Part shown: positions 1-11,712 of the stretch, in pieces
How the letters are laid out: each line of letters begins with the position of its first letter
Numbering within the stretch: position 1 is the stretch's first letter
Assembly: GCA_037576215.1 (NCBI GenBank)
Contig: JBANDB010000008.1
Coordinates: 744,001-808,000 of the forward strand
Source of the DNA: Armillaria gallica
Taxonomy: Eukaryota > Basidiomycota > Agaricomycetes > Agaricales > Physalacriaceae
Reading direction: 5' to 3'
DNA: 64,000 bases
Program-made: the position numbers and the translations under genes
The notes under the pieces: generated by a model
Databases searched by the model: none
What the model was told of the DNA's origin: nothing
The model's input: only the letters and a program-made list of their open reading frames with translations

Positions 1-3000
1 CCGGGGTCGAATATCTTCAGCAAAGGTCCTTGCATTTGGGTTGGACAAGTCGCGCCTTAACAGGCTCACGCAGGAGGAGCGGTCATACCATATCTTTTAT
101 CAATTCCTTGCCGGTGCGACTACTACAGAGAGAGACAATCTCAACATAGAAGACCCCTCCGATTATGCTCTTCTTGCGTCGTCGGGAACGTACCGGCTGC
201 CAGCCGGCCCGTTCAGCGACGATTCCATAGCGATGGGAGACTTGCGGCAAGCCATGCGTGTTCTTGGTTTCAAGCCCAAGGCTATGTCCTCCATTTTCTC
301 CACCCTAATGGCCATCCTCCTCCTTGGCAACCTCCAGTTTTATGATGGAGATACCCACGATTTTGCCGCTTACGTTACCAACGCTCCCGTACTTGATCAT
401 ATAGCGCGCCTCCTCGGCATCATGTCGGAAGACCTCAGTCAGACGCTTACGAACAAGACAAGTTATGTTCGTAAAGAGCTCTACACAAGCCTTCTCAATG
501 CCGAGCAGGCCGCCTTGCAACGAGACCATTTTGTCCGTGATCTCTACGCCATCCTGTTCGCCTTCGTTGTGGAGACCGTCAATCACAAGCTTGCGCCATC
601 ACAGAAAGACCCCTCTCCCCATACACAGGTTGTTATCCTCGACCAGCCTGGCTTCCAGACACGTGGTCCCACGGGTACTGCTTCGATGGCGCTTTCGGGG
701 GTTACGCCACTGATTTCCGCGTATGGCCAGAATGGGTTTGATGAGTTCTGCATAAACTTCTCCGATGAGTTGCTCCACTCGTATGTTCAGCGCCATATCT
801 TCGAGGACACCGTCGGGTACAATGGTCAAATATCGGGCGATGGTATCTCACTACCCTCAATCTCCACGATGGACAATCTGGCGTGCGTGGAGCTCTTACG
901 GGGACCTCAGACCGGTGAACGGCCCCAGCGAAAACCGGGTGGTGTGCTAGGCTCTTTGAACAAGTCATGCTCTGCGCTCAAGTCAGGCAAGGGTGGAGAC
1001 CTTCGTAACGAAGATTTGTTGCAGGATCTGGTAACCAAGTTTGGTGTCCATGCATCTTTTGTGGCTAATCCTGTTGGTGCGACTACCCGAACTTTCTTCG
1101 GCATCAACCACTACGCCGGTTCTTGTTCGTATGACGTCAAGGACTTCATCGAGAAGGATACGGACCTTTTAGATTCCGCCTTTGTCCCTCTGTTGCGCAA
1201 CTCTACTGATCCTTTTGTGGTGAAGCTTTTCTCGGGGCCTTCATTGGCTGCTGAGAGACATAACAGGGATGAAAGTATCGTTGTACAAGCCCAGGTTTCG
1301 TCGTTACCCCTTCGCTCACCCACTCCCATCGCGTCTTCCAGCTCTCCAACTATAGAGGAGTTCCCAGAGTTGGATCGCCAGAAGACATACCCCGTGACGA
1401 CCCAAATCAACTTCACCCTCTCCAACCTCTTCGCTACTATAAGCCATGCGCGACTTTGGACAGTCTCTTGCATACGTCCGAACGACTCTGGCTCCTCCAA
1501 TTCATTCAACAAACAGCGAGTGAAAGCTCAGGTCCGAGCGCTACTTCTACCCGATCTAGCGTCGAGGCGCAGCGTGGAGTACATTTCGGACTACGAAGTG
1601 TCAGAGTTTTGCGAGCGTTACGTGCCAACGATGCGGGGGTCGGAGATGGAGAGGATAACGCAGTGCGCGCGTGCCAACGGATGGAAAGAGGGCGTAGACT
1701 TTGCTCTTGGGCATCGGATGGTCTGGCTTTCGTACTCTGCGTGGAAGATGGTTGAAGATCCTCTTCGTGCGTCTGAGAAGGAGACTCGGAAGCTTTTGAA
1801 AGAAGGGGGCATGTTAGACGATGAGGAGGAGAGTGTCGAGCGGGATGATACCACCGAGTATACCCACCAGGAAGGGCTGGTCCCTGAAGTTGGGCAGGAG
1901 AGTGCGGAAGATCTGCTGCTGACGCGCACCGGTTCCCACGGGACACAGTATCGCGATCCGAATGTTGGGTCATATGGTCAAGGAGGGTTACTTACACCCA
2001 ACATGTCCGCCACGCAGAGAGGGTTCGGGCCGGATCGTGACAACGGGGATGAGTACTGGGACAAGCCGGGTGGCGGGGGTTCGTCGAGTGGGGCACCGCC
2101 TTACAACGATCCTTCGAAGGAGGCAGATGGGCTTGTGGTCAAGGAAGTGGCGAATGCCGTGGAAGAAGTGCCTTCGTCTCGCTCGCGGCGTGTCTGGCTT
2201 GGGATGGTTTGGGCCTGCACCTGGTGGATGCCAACCTTCCTTCTCAGCTGGATTGGCAGGATGAAGCGTCCTGATATCCGGCTTGCCTGGCGAGAAAAAG
2301 TCACCATCTGTATGCTCATTTTCCTTTTCAACGCCGTCGTCATCTTCTACATCGTCGAGTTCGGTCGATTGCTGTGTCCCAACTATGACAAGGCATGGAA
2401 CACGGATGAGGTTTCCGAGCACCAGGGCGATAATGACTGGTGGGTTTCGGTGCAGGGCAAGGTGTACGACATGACGAACTTCGTACAAGGAGACCACAGT
2501 GATGTGTCTGGCACGGCCAGTAATGGCGCTGACAGTCTAGAGGCACTGGCCGGCACAGACATGACTTACTACTTCCCGGTTCCTCTCGTCCTTGGTTGTG
2601 CGGGCCTTGTCACTGATGCGAACTTGGAATTGACCATCAAGAACGTCACCAACGTCGCCCCGACTGCCGATCATACATCTGGCGCTTTGACCAGCTACAC
2701 GGCGAGTAAATTAGCCAACGCTGATTGGTACACCCAGACCTTCCTTCCCAAGATGAAAAACTACTACAAAGGTCCACTTGTGTATACTTGGAGCACGATA
2801 CAGGCGGATGCAACCGACGATGATGTAGCGAAGTAAGCACCAGTTCATTCTTACTCACGTATATTTACTGATCATTTCAAAGGATCTGGTCCGTTTGGGA
2901 CAATGATCTGTACGACCTGACAGATTATTTCAACACGCAGGACACGTATTCGACGTATACGTCCTATAAATTTTTGGATAGCAGTATTGAGGACGTCTTC

Positions 3001-6000
3001 AAGCAGCAAGCGGGCAAGGATATCACGAATGATCTCAATACAGCGCTGAACGCGCTGAACGAGACTTATCGCGCCCAGAACGTCAATTGTCTCAAGAACA
3101 ACTTCTACGTCGGGCAAACGGATTTCCGCAAAACGGCTCGGTGCCAAGTGCAAAACTATATGCTGATCATCTTTACTGGTATCATTATGTCTTCCGTGGC
3201 GCTGAAATGTTCGTTGTTTCCTGCCTTCGCCAATGAATACGTTTTAACTTTCCTCCCTAGTCATTGCTGCGCTGCAGTTCGGTAGTAAACGCAATCCTGA
3301 ACTTCAGGACAAGTTCATCTTGTGTCAGGTGCCGTGTTATACAGAAGGAGAGGACTCTTTGCGCCGCACGATTGATTCACTTGCTGCTCTCAATTATGAT
3401 GACAAACGCAAGTTGATTTTCATCATTTGCGATGGCAATATCATCGGTAGTGGTAACGATCGTACGACACCCCGAATTGTTCTGGACATCCTCGGCGTTG
3501 ACCCGAAGCTCGATCCTGAGCCTTTGTTGTTCAAATCTGTTGGTGAAGGTTCCAAGGCGCTGAATTACGGGAAAGTCTATTCTGGCTTGTATGAGTTCGA
3601 AGGCCACGTCGTTCCGTATGTTATTTTCGTCGCATCTGCCTGAGACGTCGCTGATTCCTCCGTAGCTATATGGTCGTCGTCAAAGTTGGCAAACCTACGG
3701 AGCGTTCGAAGCCTGGTAATCGTGGTAAACGAGATAGTCAAATTCTCCTTATGCACTATTTAAACCGTGTCCACTTCGATGCTGCCATGTCGCCTTTGGA
3801 GCTCGAGATATATCATCAGATGCGGAACGTTATTGGTATAGACCCGGCATTTTACGAGTACATCTTCACCGTGGATGCTGATACGGTGATTTCCCCCTCT
3901 TTTCCTCCTCGAATGAGCATTACTGATACGTCTTTTCATAGACTGTTACACCTGAATCTCTGAACCGACTAGTAGCATCGGCTGCTGACGACTCCAGTAT
4001 CATTGGTATATGCGGGGAAACCAAGCTCGAGAACGAAGAAGGCTCCTGGTGGACAATGATCCAAGTCTACGAATACTATCTTTCTCACCATCTCTCGAAA
4101 GCCTTTGAAAGTCTGTTTGGGTCGGTTACCTGTTTGCCGGGTTGTTTCTCATTATATCGGATTCGGACTGCCGACAAGGGACGGCCCATCATCATCTCTA
4201 ACCGTATAATTGACGAGTACGCGGAGCCCAACATCGATACGTTGCACAAGAAGAATCTATTCTCTCTCGGAGAAGATCGTTTCTTGACGACGCTCTTGAT
4301 GAAACATTTCCCCACGTTCAAGACCAAGTTTTGTGCTGATGCGATCGCTCGTACCATGGCCCCGGACTCCTGGCGCGTGCTGTTCTCTCAGCGTCGTCGG
4401 TGGATTAACTCCACTATCCATAATTTGTGCGAGTTGGTGATACTACCGGAGCTCATTGGTTTCTGTTGTTTCTCGATGCGATTCTTCGTGTTCATTGATC
4501 TACTGGGAACTTTGGTGCGTCTATGATTTCTTGCGTCGGCATTTACTTGTCTAACGGTTCCCGTGCTAGATCTTACCCGCCACCGTGGTTTATGTAAGTC
4601 TTTTAGCTTCTTCTGGGTTTCTTCCGTTGACGCGTCTGGTGTAGCTGCTATATTTGATTATCGTTGTATCGACTGGTGCATCCGCGTTCCCTGAAATCGC
4701 CATCATCATGCTGGCAGTTACGTATGGCTTGCAGGTAAGTACTAAGCATGCTATGTGCGTTCCTGTACAATATTTGCTGACAAACATTCAGGCTCTGATC
4801 TTCATCCTCCACCGGGAGTTCATGCTCGTCGGTTGGATGGTTGTCTACATTCTTTCGTAGGTTCCGTGTATACAACTTTCTGCATGCGGTCTAAATGCCG
4901 TCTTGTTTTCAGATATCCGGTTTATAGTTTCTTCTTGCCGGTGTATTCCTTCTGGTGTATGGACGAATTCGGTTGGGGTAACACCCGTCTTGTCATTGGT
5001 GAAGGCAAAGACAAGAAGGTCATCATCAATGAGGATGAGAAATTCGACGAGTCTATGATTCCCTTGAAGAAGTTCAGCGGTAAGCAGCACTCTTGATATG
5101 GTCACACAAAATCACTCATCTTTCGAAATGCAGAATACGAAGCCGAAGCTTGGGAAACTGGCTCACGCCATTCTGATGAGACAGGATACAGCAAGCCTCA
5201 CTCTCGTCCCAACGGCTCAAGGGAAGAATCACCCCACACGTATCATCAGGCTTCTCAAGCTGGTGATTACTACCGTGATACGAATTTGACGCTCAACAAC
5301 TCGTCCAATCCCAACCTACGCCTTGGCAGTCAACCCTCCATCAGCAACATGTCACATCGTGCAGCTCAGCAGGCGCAATATGGCGGACCTTTCTCTGGCG
5401 GACCTGGATCCGTGCACGGGTCTGATTATGGTAGGAATATGCCGCAAATGGCTCAGATGGGTTACCAGAATACAGCTGGCAGCATGCCTTATCAGCCTAC
5501 CGCAGGCAGTATGGGCATGGGCATGGGAATGCCTCAGATGGGATATCAGAACACTGGAAGCATGTATGGTATGATGCCGCCCATGGCTCCACAAAATCCG
5601 ATGATGCCTATGAACATGCTCGGGGGCAGTTTGGGGGGTGGATCGCAGTCAGGACATTCGGGCGGATTTGGTCCACCAACACTTCCTTTTGGAGGCGGCG
5701 ACCAGCGGCCAATATCGACATTCTCATTGGCCACGACCGTTAATCCTTTTGCAGGCCCCAACAACAATCCTAACCCTTCAGATGAAGAGTTGATTGCGGC
5801 TCTACGGAACTATCTTAGTACGCAAGATCTGATGACCGTATCCAAGAAGTACGTCCATGCTCTATTCTACTATGCTTTCTTATTTACCAAATTTTGCAGA
5901 ACTGCCCGTGAAGCCATGGCGGCGCGCTTCCCCGTGGCGGACCTCGCATCTCGTAAGGATTTCCTCAACAAAGCCATCGACGAAATTCTGTCGGATTCGT

Positions 6001-6002
6001 AG
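1..6002 (+). CDS. Chitin synthase with myosin motor-like head (class V/VII type), 5' partial
   Basis: The enzyme polymerises GlcNAc from UDP-GlcNAc into cell-wall chitin at hyphal tips. The frame is open to the left edge and enters inside the myosin-like head ([20 protein letters not shown]), so the start lies outside the window. Exons: 2-2832, 2883-3208, 3261-3615, 3666-3885, 3942-4514, 4570-4593 (24 nt), 4645-4734, 4792-4856, 4913-5079, 5134-5848, 5900-6002; all phases agree, giving about 1822 residues here. Order: motor remnant, two membrane spans, cytochrome b5-like segment ([15 protein letters not shown]), catalytic domain with VDADT, GEDRFL and QRRRW, several membrane spans, a Gly/Met/Gln-rich linker and a C-terminal DEK_C-like domain. 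The catalytic residues are intact and I see no lesion. Confidence 0.95.
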
Positions 6003-6685
6003 ACACTCATTACATTATGACACTTTTATTTTGGCATACAACCGGACTTACTGGCAACATCCCTCATGACTTTCCTTCTTTCGAATTGCTTTGCATTGCA
6101 GTGGTTGAACATGTTTTGGCTCGTGTAGTACTTAATGGACCTTCACATGGACTTTATATATATTTTTACCATAGTCGTCATTTTTGATTCAATCACATAA
6201 TGGGACGAAATATCATGATTTCTGGATTCAATTTGAGTGATGGTGAAGGAGAGACAGAGTGATAGTGGACATTATTTGGAAATGAACGTCGAACGTATCT
6301 ACTCTGCTCTGTCCTTAGGCTTCCATATCCCCTCTCCTTCACAAACTACTGAAATGCAAATTTTGCAAAGATGTGCGTACACACCTCGCTTCCTTCTTCC
6401 TATACATCTGTTCACGTGGTTTGGGTGGCTCCTTAGTTATCGGAAAGCGAGAGCAAAAGATAAACAAAAACCTGTGTCATTCGGTGGAAGGCAGCTGGAA
6501 TGCTCGAGATCTTCGGGATAATTCGGCTTTGATGGTCCTTGTTGCTGAATCGATTCTTCCCGAACAGGATGCTCGGCGGCCCGGTCCCGGTGGAGTAATT
6601 TCGATTTCCAATCTTAGCTTTGTTGCGTTCTTATCGAGTTCTTATTTGTTGGCGAGCTCTTATAGGCTCTTACCTTTCCACCACC
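6003..6685. other. Intergenic region between chitin synthase and phosphatase genes
   Basis: This holds the chitin synthase 3' UTR and the promoter side of the phosphatase gene. Both neighbours read rightward. Short open frames here overlap each other, show no coding character and no family likeness. No repeat or RNA gene was seen. Confidence 0.5.
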
Positions 6686-8224
6686 ATGACCATCAAGTCA
6701 ACGACACACCCTCTGTACCCTCATATGCCCGCTAGCTTCAATGAAATCGTCAAGGGACAACTATTTCTCGGAAAGTACGTGGTGGCGCGTCTTGGTCTCA
6801 GTCCGGTACTGATATTTTCTCCTTAGTTTGACTTCTGCGATGTCTGCTGGACAGCGTACTATGCTTGGAATCACACACATCGTTTCCGTGTGTCCTGAAT
6901 ATTCTTCCACGGGCCCAAATCATTTGGCTATTGCTGTGGACGATTCTGAGTACGATGATCTTTTGATACATCTCCCCAGAGCATGCCAGTTCATTGAGTC
7001 TGCCCTTGCCCAGGGTGGCTGCGTACTTGTGCACTGTGTGATGGGAATCTCAAGAAGTACCACCGTCGTCGCTGCCTACTGTGAGTAAATATATTTCACC
7101 ACCTCTTATCTCATTTTGAATATAATTATTAACCCTGCTATCAGTGATGAAAACAAAGGGCATAAATACATCGTTAGCTTTGAAGTTGATTAAGAGAGGT
7201 GCTGTATCGTCACTTGATTATCTCCTTATCACAGCGCGCATCTCATTTACTTTTCGGTCCCACCAGAGCGACCATGTGCTCATCCAAATTATGGATTTAT
7301 CAAGCAGCTGGACACCTTCGCTGATTGCGGATATGCCCCGAGTCCCTCCAACCCCATCTACATCTCCTGGAAGCGACGCCAGAAGCAGAACGTGACCGCA
7401 TTCCTCAACCGCATGATCGACACAACGCCAATAATACCCGACCAGGTTTTTCTGAACAGGTTAAAATATTTTTTCACTTCTAAGATTATCGACTGACGTC
7501 ACTGATGTATATCTGCCCTTCGCAGCGAGTTTCCGACCGACCCGAAACAGGCAGAATCGCTTATTTTTGAGCTTGGTATCACGCATATGTTGTCTCTGGC
7601 ACCGACGACGATGCCAGACTTGCCGTCGTCTGTGAAGCACCGACATTTCAATGTCCGTGGCGAGAACCGGGCCGACCTGCTTGTTACACTTCCTGATTGT
7701 TGTAGCTTTATTCGTGATGCGGTTGCCGACAGCGGCGTGGTTCTCGTTCATTCGATTATGGAATCAAGAGCTTGCATCGTTGTTGGAGCATACCGTACGT
7801 CCATGGCACATAATATTTTGACTCTCTGATCATTTATTGCCAGTAATGGCTCTGCGAAACCTCACGCCTAAGCAGGTGTCATCTTGTATCGAAGAAAGTG
7901 TGTTTGTTATCTCCTCTGGCCGGTATTTTGGTAGCTTACGAGCGCTTTGTCCCAGCCCTTCCCCTCTTTTCGCCATCTTCCAATTTTACCCGTCATTTAG
8001 AGCTATTTGAGTCGTGTGGATACGCGCCGTCGTTTGAACATCCCCTCGTCCAGGAATGGACCGGAGGCGAAGTCGCTTGCTCCGGATTAAAAACCGCTGG
8101 CATCATGAACAGTCTCAGCGCGTCTGTTCTCAGCGAGACTGCTGTAGATATGGAGGCTTTCGGAGAAACTCTGGCGAATATTGCTAGTTCGCAGAGATTG
8201 AAGAGCGGTCTTGTGCATGCATAA
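6686..8224 (+). CDS. Tandem dual-specificity phosphatase, second domain degenerate
   Basis: Exons 6686-6774, 6827-7080, 7145-7198, 7267-7459, 7526-7794, 7844-7897 and 7935-8224 give about 400 residues; phases agree throughout. The first domain is a DSPc fold with an intact P-loop HCVMGISRS (catalytic Cys and Arg of HCX5R) and the C-terminal pattern RPCAHPNYGFIKQL. A second domain follows, starting near SEFPTDPKQA and ending LFESCGYAPS, so its body repeats the first. At its P-loop it reads HSIMESRA: Cys is replaced by Ser and the loop Gly is gone, so it cannot make the phosphocysteine intermediate. The first domain probably dephosphorylates Ser/Thr/Tyr; the second probably binds or regulates. 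The exon 6/7 acceptor is the least certain junction. Confidence 0.85.
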
Positions 8225-8953
8225 TTTTTTGCCGTCTGCTTTGATCTATCGGTTTGCATCTCCTAGACACCATCACAGACACTGCATCTGTGTTCTTCCA
8301 TTTTGATACCATACCACACCTGTTGTATAATAGTATTCTTGTCGTGCTGACTGCGATATAACTACAGTCTTGTAATCGTGTAATTACATAGTTCTGGAGT
8401 GAATCACGCACATACGTCTCTTGGAGAGGGAGCTGTATTACTAGTCATAGTCAATAGAGAATAACTGGTGTAACGAGAATGGAGACGCATTGAGAAATAA
8501 GTATAAGCGATATTGAAGCTGGCGAATGAGTTCAAAGCTTAGTTTTCACTCAATTTTGTAGGACATAGTTACTTTGAACTTGTGCATACGAGTCTGGTTT
8601 ACGAGACTAGTGACTTGCCATTGGCAGTTGCTACAAAGACTGAACTTGAGTGTCACCACAAGCAACGAAGATCTGGTGTCAATGAGACGCTGAGAGTATG
8701 CATATCCATTCAAATGAATTTGTCTGCTAGCTTTATTTGACAGAAAAAAAGGACAGTAAATCAACTTCTCCCGCTCGGACTTGGCTCGTGACGCAGATAC
8801 GTCGGGAGCTGCCGCTTTGGCTGTTGTGACGCAAAGTGTGACGTATCCCAAAATAGACTTGCGGCGGGCCACCACGCACGTTTGAGCACCTCTATGCTTC
8901 TCTCGCATATTCCTCCATAAACGCATGAGCACCGGCTACTCCTCCCGACCCTC
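8225..8953. other. Intergenic region upstream of the phytase-family gene
   Basis: AT-rich 3' flank of the phosphatase gene and promoter side of the phytase gene. The open frames here are short and mutually overlapping. An upstream ATG at 8925 could start an alternative first exon (8925-8990, joining at 9035) for the phytase gene, but its donor GTGTCC is weak. Confidence 0.4.
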
Positions 8954-10630
8954 ATGGTCGTTTTCCTTTCTTCGAAACCCTTGGCCAATAGTGTCCGGTC
9001 ACCCCTAGCAACAACGGCGCTGATATATTCCAAGAAGAACTTGGGCTTTTGGAACAGAACAACGATGATCTGGGTCGCGCTGGCAGCTTGGATTGGGCTT
9101 GCGCTATTTCTGCCCACTTACTCCTTTGGATTCTACAAGGCGAATCTCTCTGCTGTTCCATTCACGCAGAATTGGGCCCAGTATTCTCCATTTGTTTCTC
9201 TGGCAGAATACCATGTGCCTCGTAACTGCGTAGTGACCCAGGTAAGATAGAGTTATACCCATGCCCTGTCTTGCTTGTACTGATGAGAATGCTAGATAAA
9301 CCTTGTGAGTGTTTGAAAGATCGTTGTACTCGATGTGCCGTCCCTGAAAGTTCGCACTAGCTCGAAAGACATGGCGCTCGTTATCCCACCCTCGGCTCCG
9401 CTGCTGGTATTATTTCTGCCATCGATAAACTGACTGCCCTCGGTGAATTCACAAATAAACGTATGCAATTCTTGGCCAATTACACGTATGACTTGGGAGT
9501 TGCCGATCTCGTCCCGTTTGGCGCAGCACAGTAAGTCTCTTGTCTGATTAGCTTTGTGATCTAATAACAGATGCCGTAGGGCGTATGAATCCGGAGAGAC
9601 ATCTTTCCAAAGATACTCGTATCTTGTCGATCAGGACCATATCCCCTTCGTTAGAGCTTCAGGCTCGGACCGAGTTATCAAGTCGGCAACGAACTGGACA
9701 GCCGGATTCTCAGCTGCTAGTTATCATACATACAACCCACCTTTATCCGTGATTCTATCTGAAGATGTGAGTCGGAATTACGTTGTTTATTTCCGATACT
9801 TACAATCCTTTTCCCAGTTGAATGATACTCTCGACGACAACCTGTGTGAAAACGCGGGAGACTCCGATGACCAAACCAACACCTGGTTGTCTATCTACGC
9901 TCCTACCATAACCGCTCGCATCAACGACGGCGCTCCTGGGGCAAACGTTTCTAACGATGACACTTACAGCCTCTTGTCAATGTGTCCCTTTGATTCTGTG
10001 GCCAAGGAAAAGCGCAGTCCTTTCTGCGACATGTTCGAAGCTGCGGACTTTGAGGGTTTCGAATACTCGGGAGATTTAGACAAGTACTATGGCACGGGGT
10101 TCGCATTCATTCTGTCATTCCTTCTTTCCGATTGCTGACTGCTGCATCTATGTAGATACGGACAAGAATTGGGGCCAGTCCAGGGTGTTGGATATGTCAA
10201 CGAGCTTTTAGCGCGGCTGACTGCATCTCCAGTTCAGGACAGTACTCAGACGAACCATACGCTTGACTCCAACCCGGAAACCTTCCCCCTCAATCGCACC
10301 TTCTATGCTGACTTCTCGCATGACAATCAAATGATAGCTATATACGCCGCCATGGGACTTTTCCCGCAGAGTGCCGATCTCGACCCTACAAGCCCCGACC
10401 CAAACCGTAACTGGCTTGCGTCGCGGCTCGTGTCGTTTTCAGCGAATATGGTGACCGAGAAATTAGAGTGCTCGGGTGAGGAATACGTGAGGGTTTTGGT
10501 GAACGATGCAGTGCAGCCGCTGGCGTTTTGTGGCAGTGGGGATGGGGTTTGTTCATTAGATGCGTTTGTCGAGAGTCAGTCATACGCGAGGAACAATGGA
10601 AACGGGGATTGGGAGAAGTGTTTTAGTTAG
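8954..10630 (+). CDS. Histidine acid phosphatase, phytase-like
   Basis: This family releases phosphate from phytate or other monoesters. Exons 8954-9241, 9296-9304, 9361-9530, 9580-9766, 9818-10098 and 10156-10630 form one frame. The second exon is only 9 bases; it supplies three residues between VTQ and the active-site stretch LERHGARYPT, which carries the family RHGxRxP motif (nucleophilic His). The C-terminal motif shows as FSHDNQM, where fungal phytases have HD. Several Cys and N-glycosylation sequons suggest secretion. A hydrophobic segment (MIWVALAAWIGLALFL) lies at residues 38-53 if translation starts at 8954; starting at Met38 (9065) would make it a signal peptide. A membrane-anchored form is possible. 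Confidence 0.88.
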
Positions 10631-11135
10631 GTGCGTGCTCCTATAGCGCGTATGAATCATTCTCACTGTTCTTGTCTTTCCAACAGTATTTCATGATCTT
10701 AGCGCCATCCTGTAACCTCGTTCGTAGCTGGATGAAACGAACAATGCGTAGTTCGTTTCAATGGCGCTGAGAATCGCAGCTATCGTTATTGTTTGGAAAT
10801 AGACATTAAATTTCTTGCAGCCCCAGCAACGTACGTGCAATTCGCGGCGCGGAGCCTTTGCGCCTTCCGCTATCCTTGAAATGGACTTGAACGACATGCA
10901 CTCTCGCCCATGAGCACAGGTACTTTTCTGGCTGAGAGCACTGCCTCTCGTCTAAAGGTCGCAGAACAGGGAGGCGGGTGGCGGTAAGTAATCCAGCCTC
11001 AAAATACTGATGACTCAAGGACTTGGGTGTAGATATTTTGAGCCGCTACCTGCGACACCTAAAATCCCTACCGTTCTTTTTAAACATCCTCCAGTGGTGT
11101 TGCTAATCAATAACTTCCTGTTCACCTATAAATAT
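10631..11135. other. Intergenic region before the tRNA gene
   Basis: Phytase 3' flank followed by AT-rich sequence. A CTATAAATA stretch lies just upstream of the tRNA. No protein-coding signal was found. Confidence 0.4.
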
Positions 11136-11219
11136 GGCTACCTAGCGCAATGGTAGCGCGTTTGGCTTCGATTGCTGAACGGTACCAAAAGGTTGCAGGT
11201 TCGAGTCCTGCGGTGGTCA
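11136..11219 (+). tRNA. tRNA-Arg(TCG) with 12-nt intron
   Basis: The cloverleaf is complete: acceptor 11136-11142 (GGCTACC) pairs with 11212-11218 (GGTGGTC) with two G-T wobbles, discriminator A11219. The D arm is GCGC/GCGC. The anticodon stem TTTGG/CCAAA encloses CTTCGA, a 12-nt intron (TTGCTGAACGGT) at the canonical position after base 37, then A. The spliced loop is CTTCGAA, anticodon TCG. The T arm is GCAGG-TTCGAGT-CCTGC. A-box (TAGCGCAATGG) and B-box (GGTTCGAGTCC) promoters are internal. The body otherwise resembles eukaryotic tRNA-Trp, but no CCA anticodon is available. Confidence 0.85.
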
Positions 11220-11281
11220 ATTTGTTTTGCATTGCGTCGTAAACTTTTCGCTAAGACTTACTTGGGCCATGACAGTGGAAA

Positions 11282-11706
11282 CTAGGGTTGCGCGCGAAAC
11301 CTCCAGGAGGGGGTAAGTAACCGTTTGTTACTGACCCTTCCCCAGGGGGGTGGTTTTGCTACGGTAAGTTACCGTTACTTACTTCACCACGTGCATTATC
11401 ACATGACTGACGCGCCGTAATCGTTGAATTTTTCCAAATCTTCGTGTTCGTGTTTTTATACATGTTCTTGTTGTAATTCAGGAGAATTCAGTTGTAAAGA
11501 CCGCTCATATGTAAATATACAGTCTAACCTGAAATATGCACCTAATAGTACTGAATTGTTCTGCCCAACTACCTGTCACATGATAGGTAAGTTACCTCAA
11601 CAAAAACCCTTCCGGCGAAGGGGTGTAAGTTACCAGTAACTTACCGGTAACTTACCGGGAATAAACCTAGGTGTATCAAAACCTAGGGTTTCGTGCGCAA
11701 CCCTAG
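11282..11706. mobile_element. MITE-like non-autonomous DNA element, 425 bp
   Basis: Terminal inverted repeats of 20 bp, CTAGGGTTGCGC(G/A)CGAAACC, lie at 11282-11301 and, inverted, at 11687-11706, with one mismatch. The element is flanked by an identical 6-bp duplication TGGAAA (11276-11281 and 11707-11712), the mark of insertion. Inside, many short copies of GGTAAGTTACC and its variants lie near both ends in both orientations, like sub-terminal transposase-binding repeats. It has no coding capacity. It starts 62 bp past the tRNA-Arg gene. I cannot name the superfamily. Confidence 0.8.
11310..11660. repeat. Sub-terminal GTAAGTTAC-type repeats inside the MITE
   Basis: Copies and near-copies of the 9-11 bp motif occur around 11314-11330, 11361-11381, 11586-11597 and 11625-11660. 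The right cluster is an almost unbroken array of TTACCAGTAACTTACC units. Copies face both ways, so either strand can form hairpins. Confidence 0.7.
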
Positions 11707-11712
11707 TGGAAA

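Noticed and set aside
1506..1973. 155-codon minus-strand frame
   Set aside because: Exactly antisense to the chitin synthase exon; a shadow of a GC-rich coding strand.
11136..11219. Reading the tRNA as tRNA-Trp
   Set aside because: The body resembles tRNA-Trp, but CCA occurs only in the 3' anticodon stem; the intron at the canonical place leaves TCG as the anticodon.
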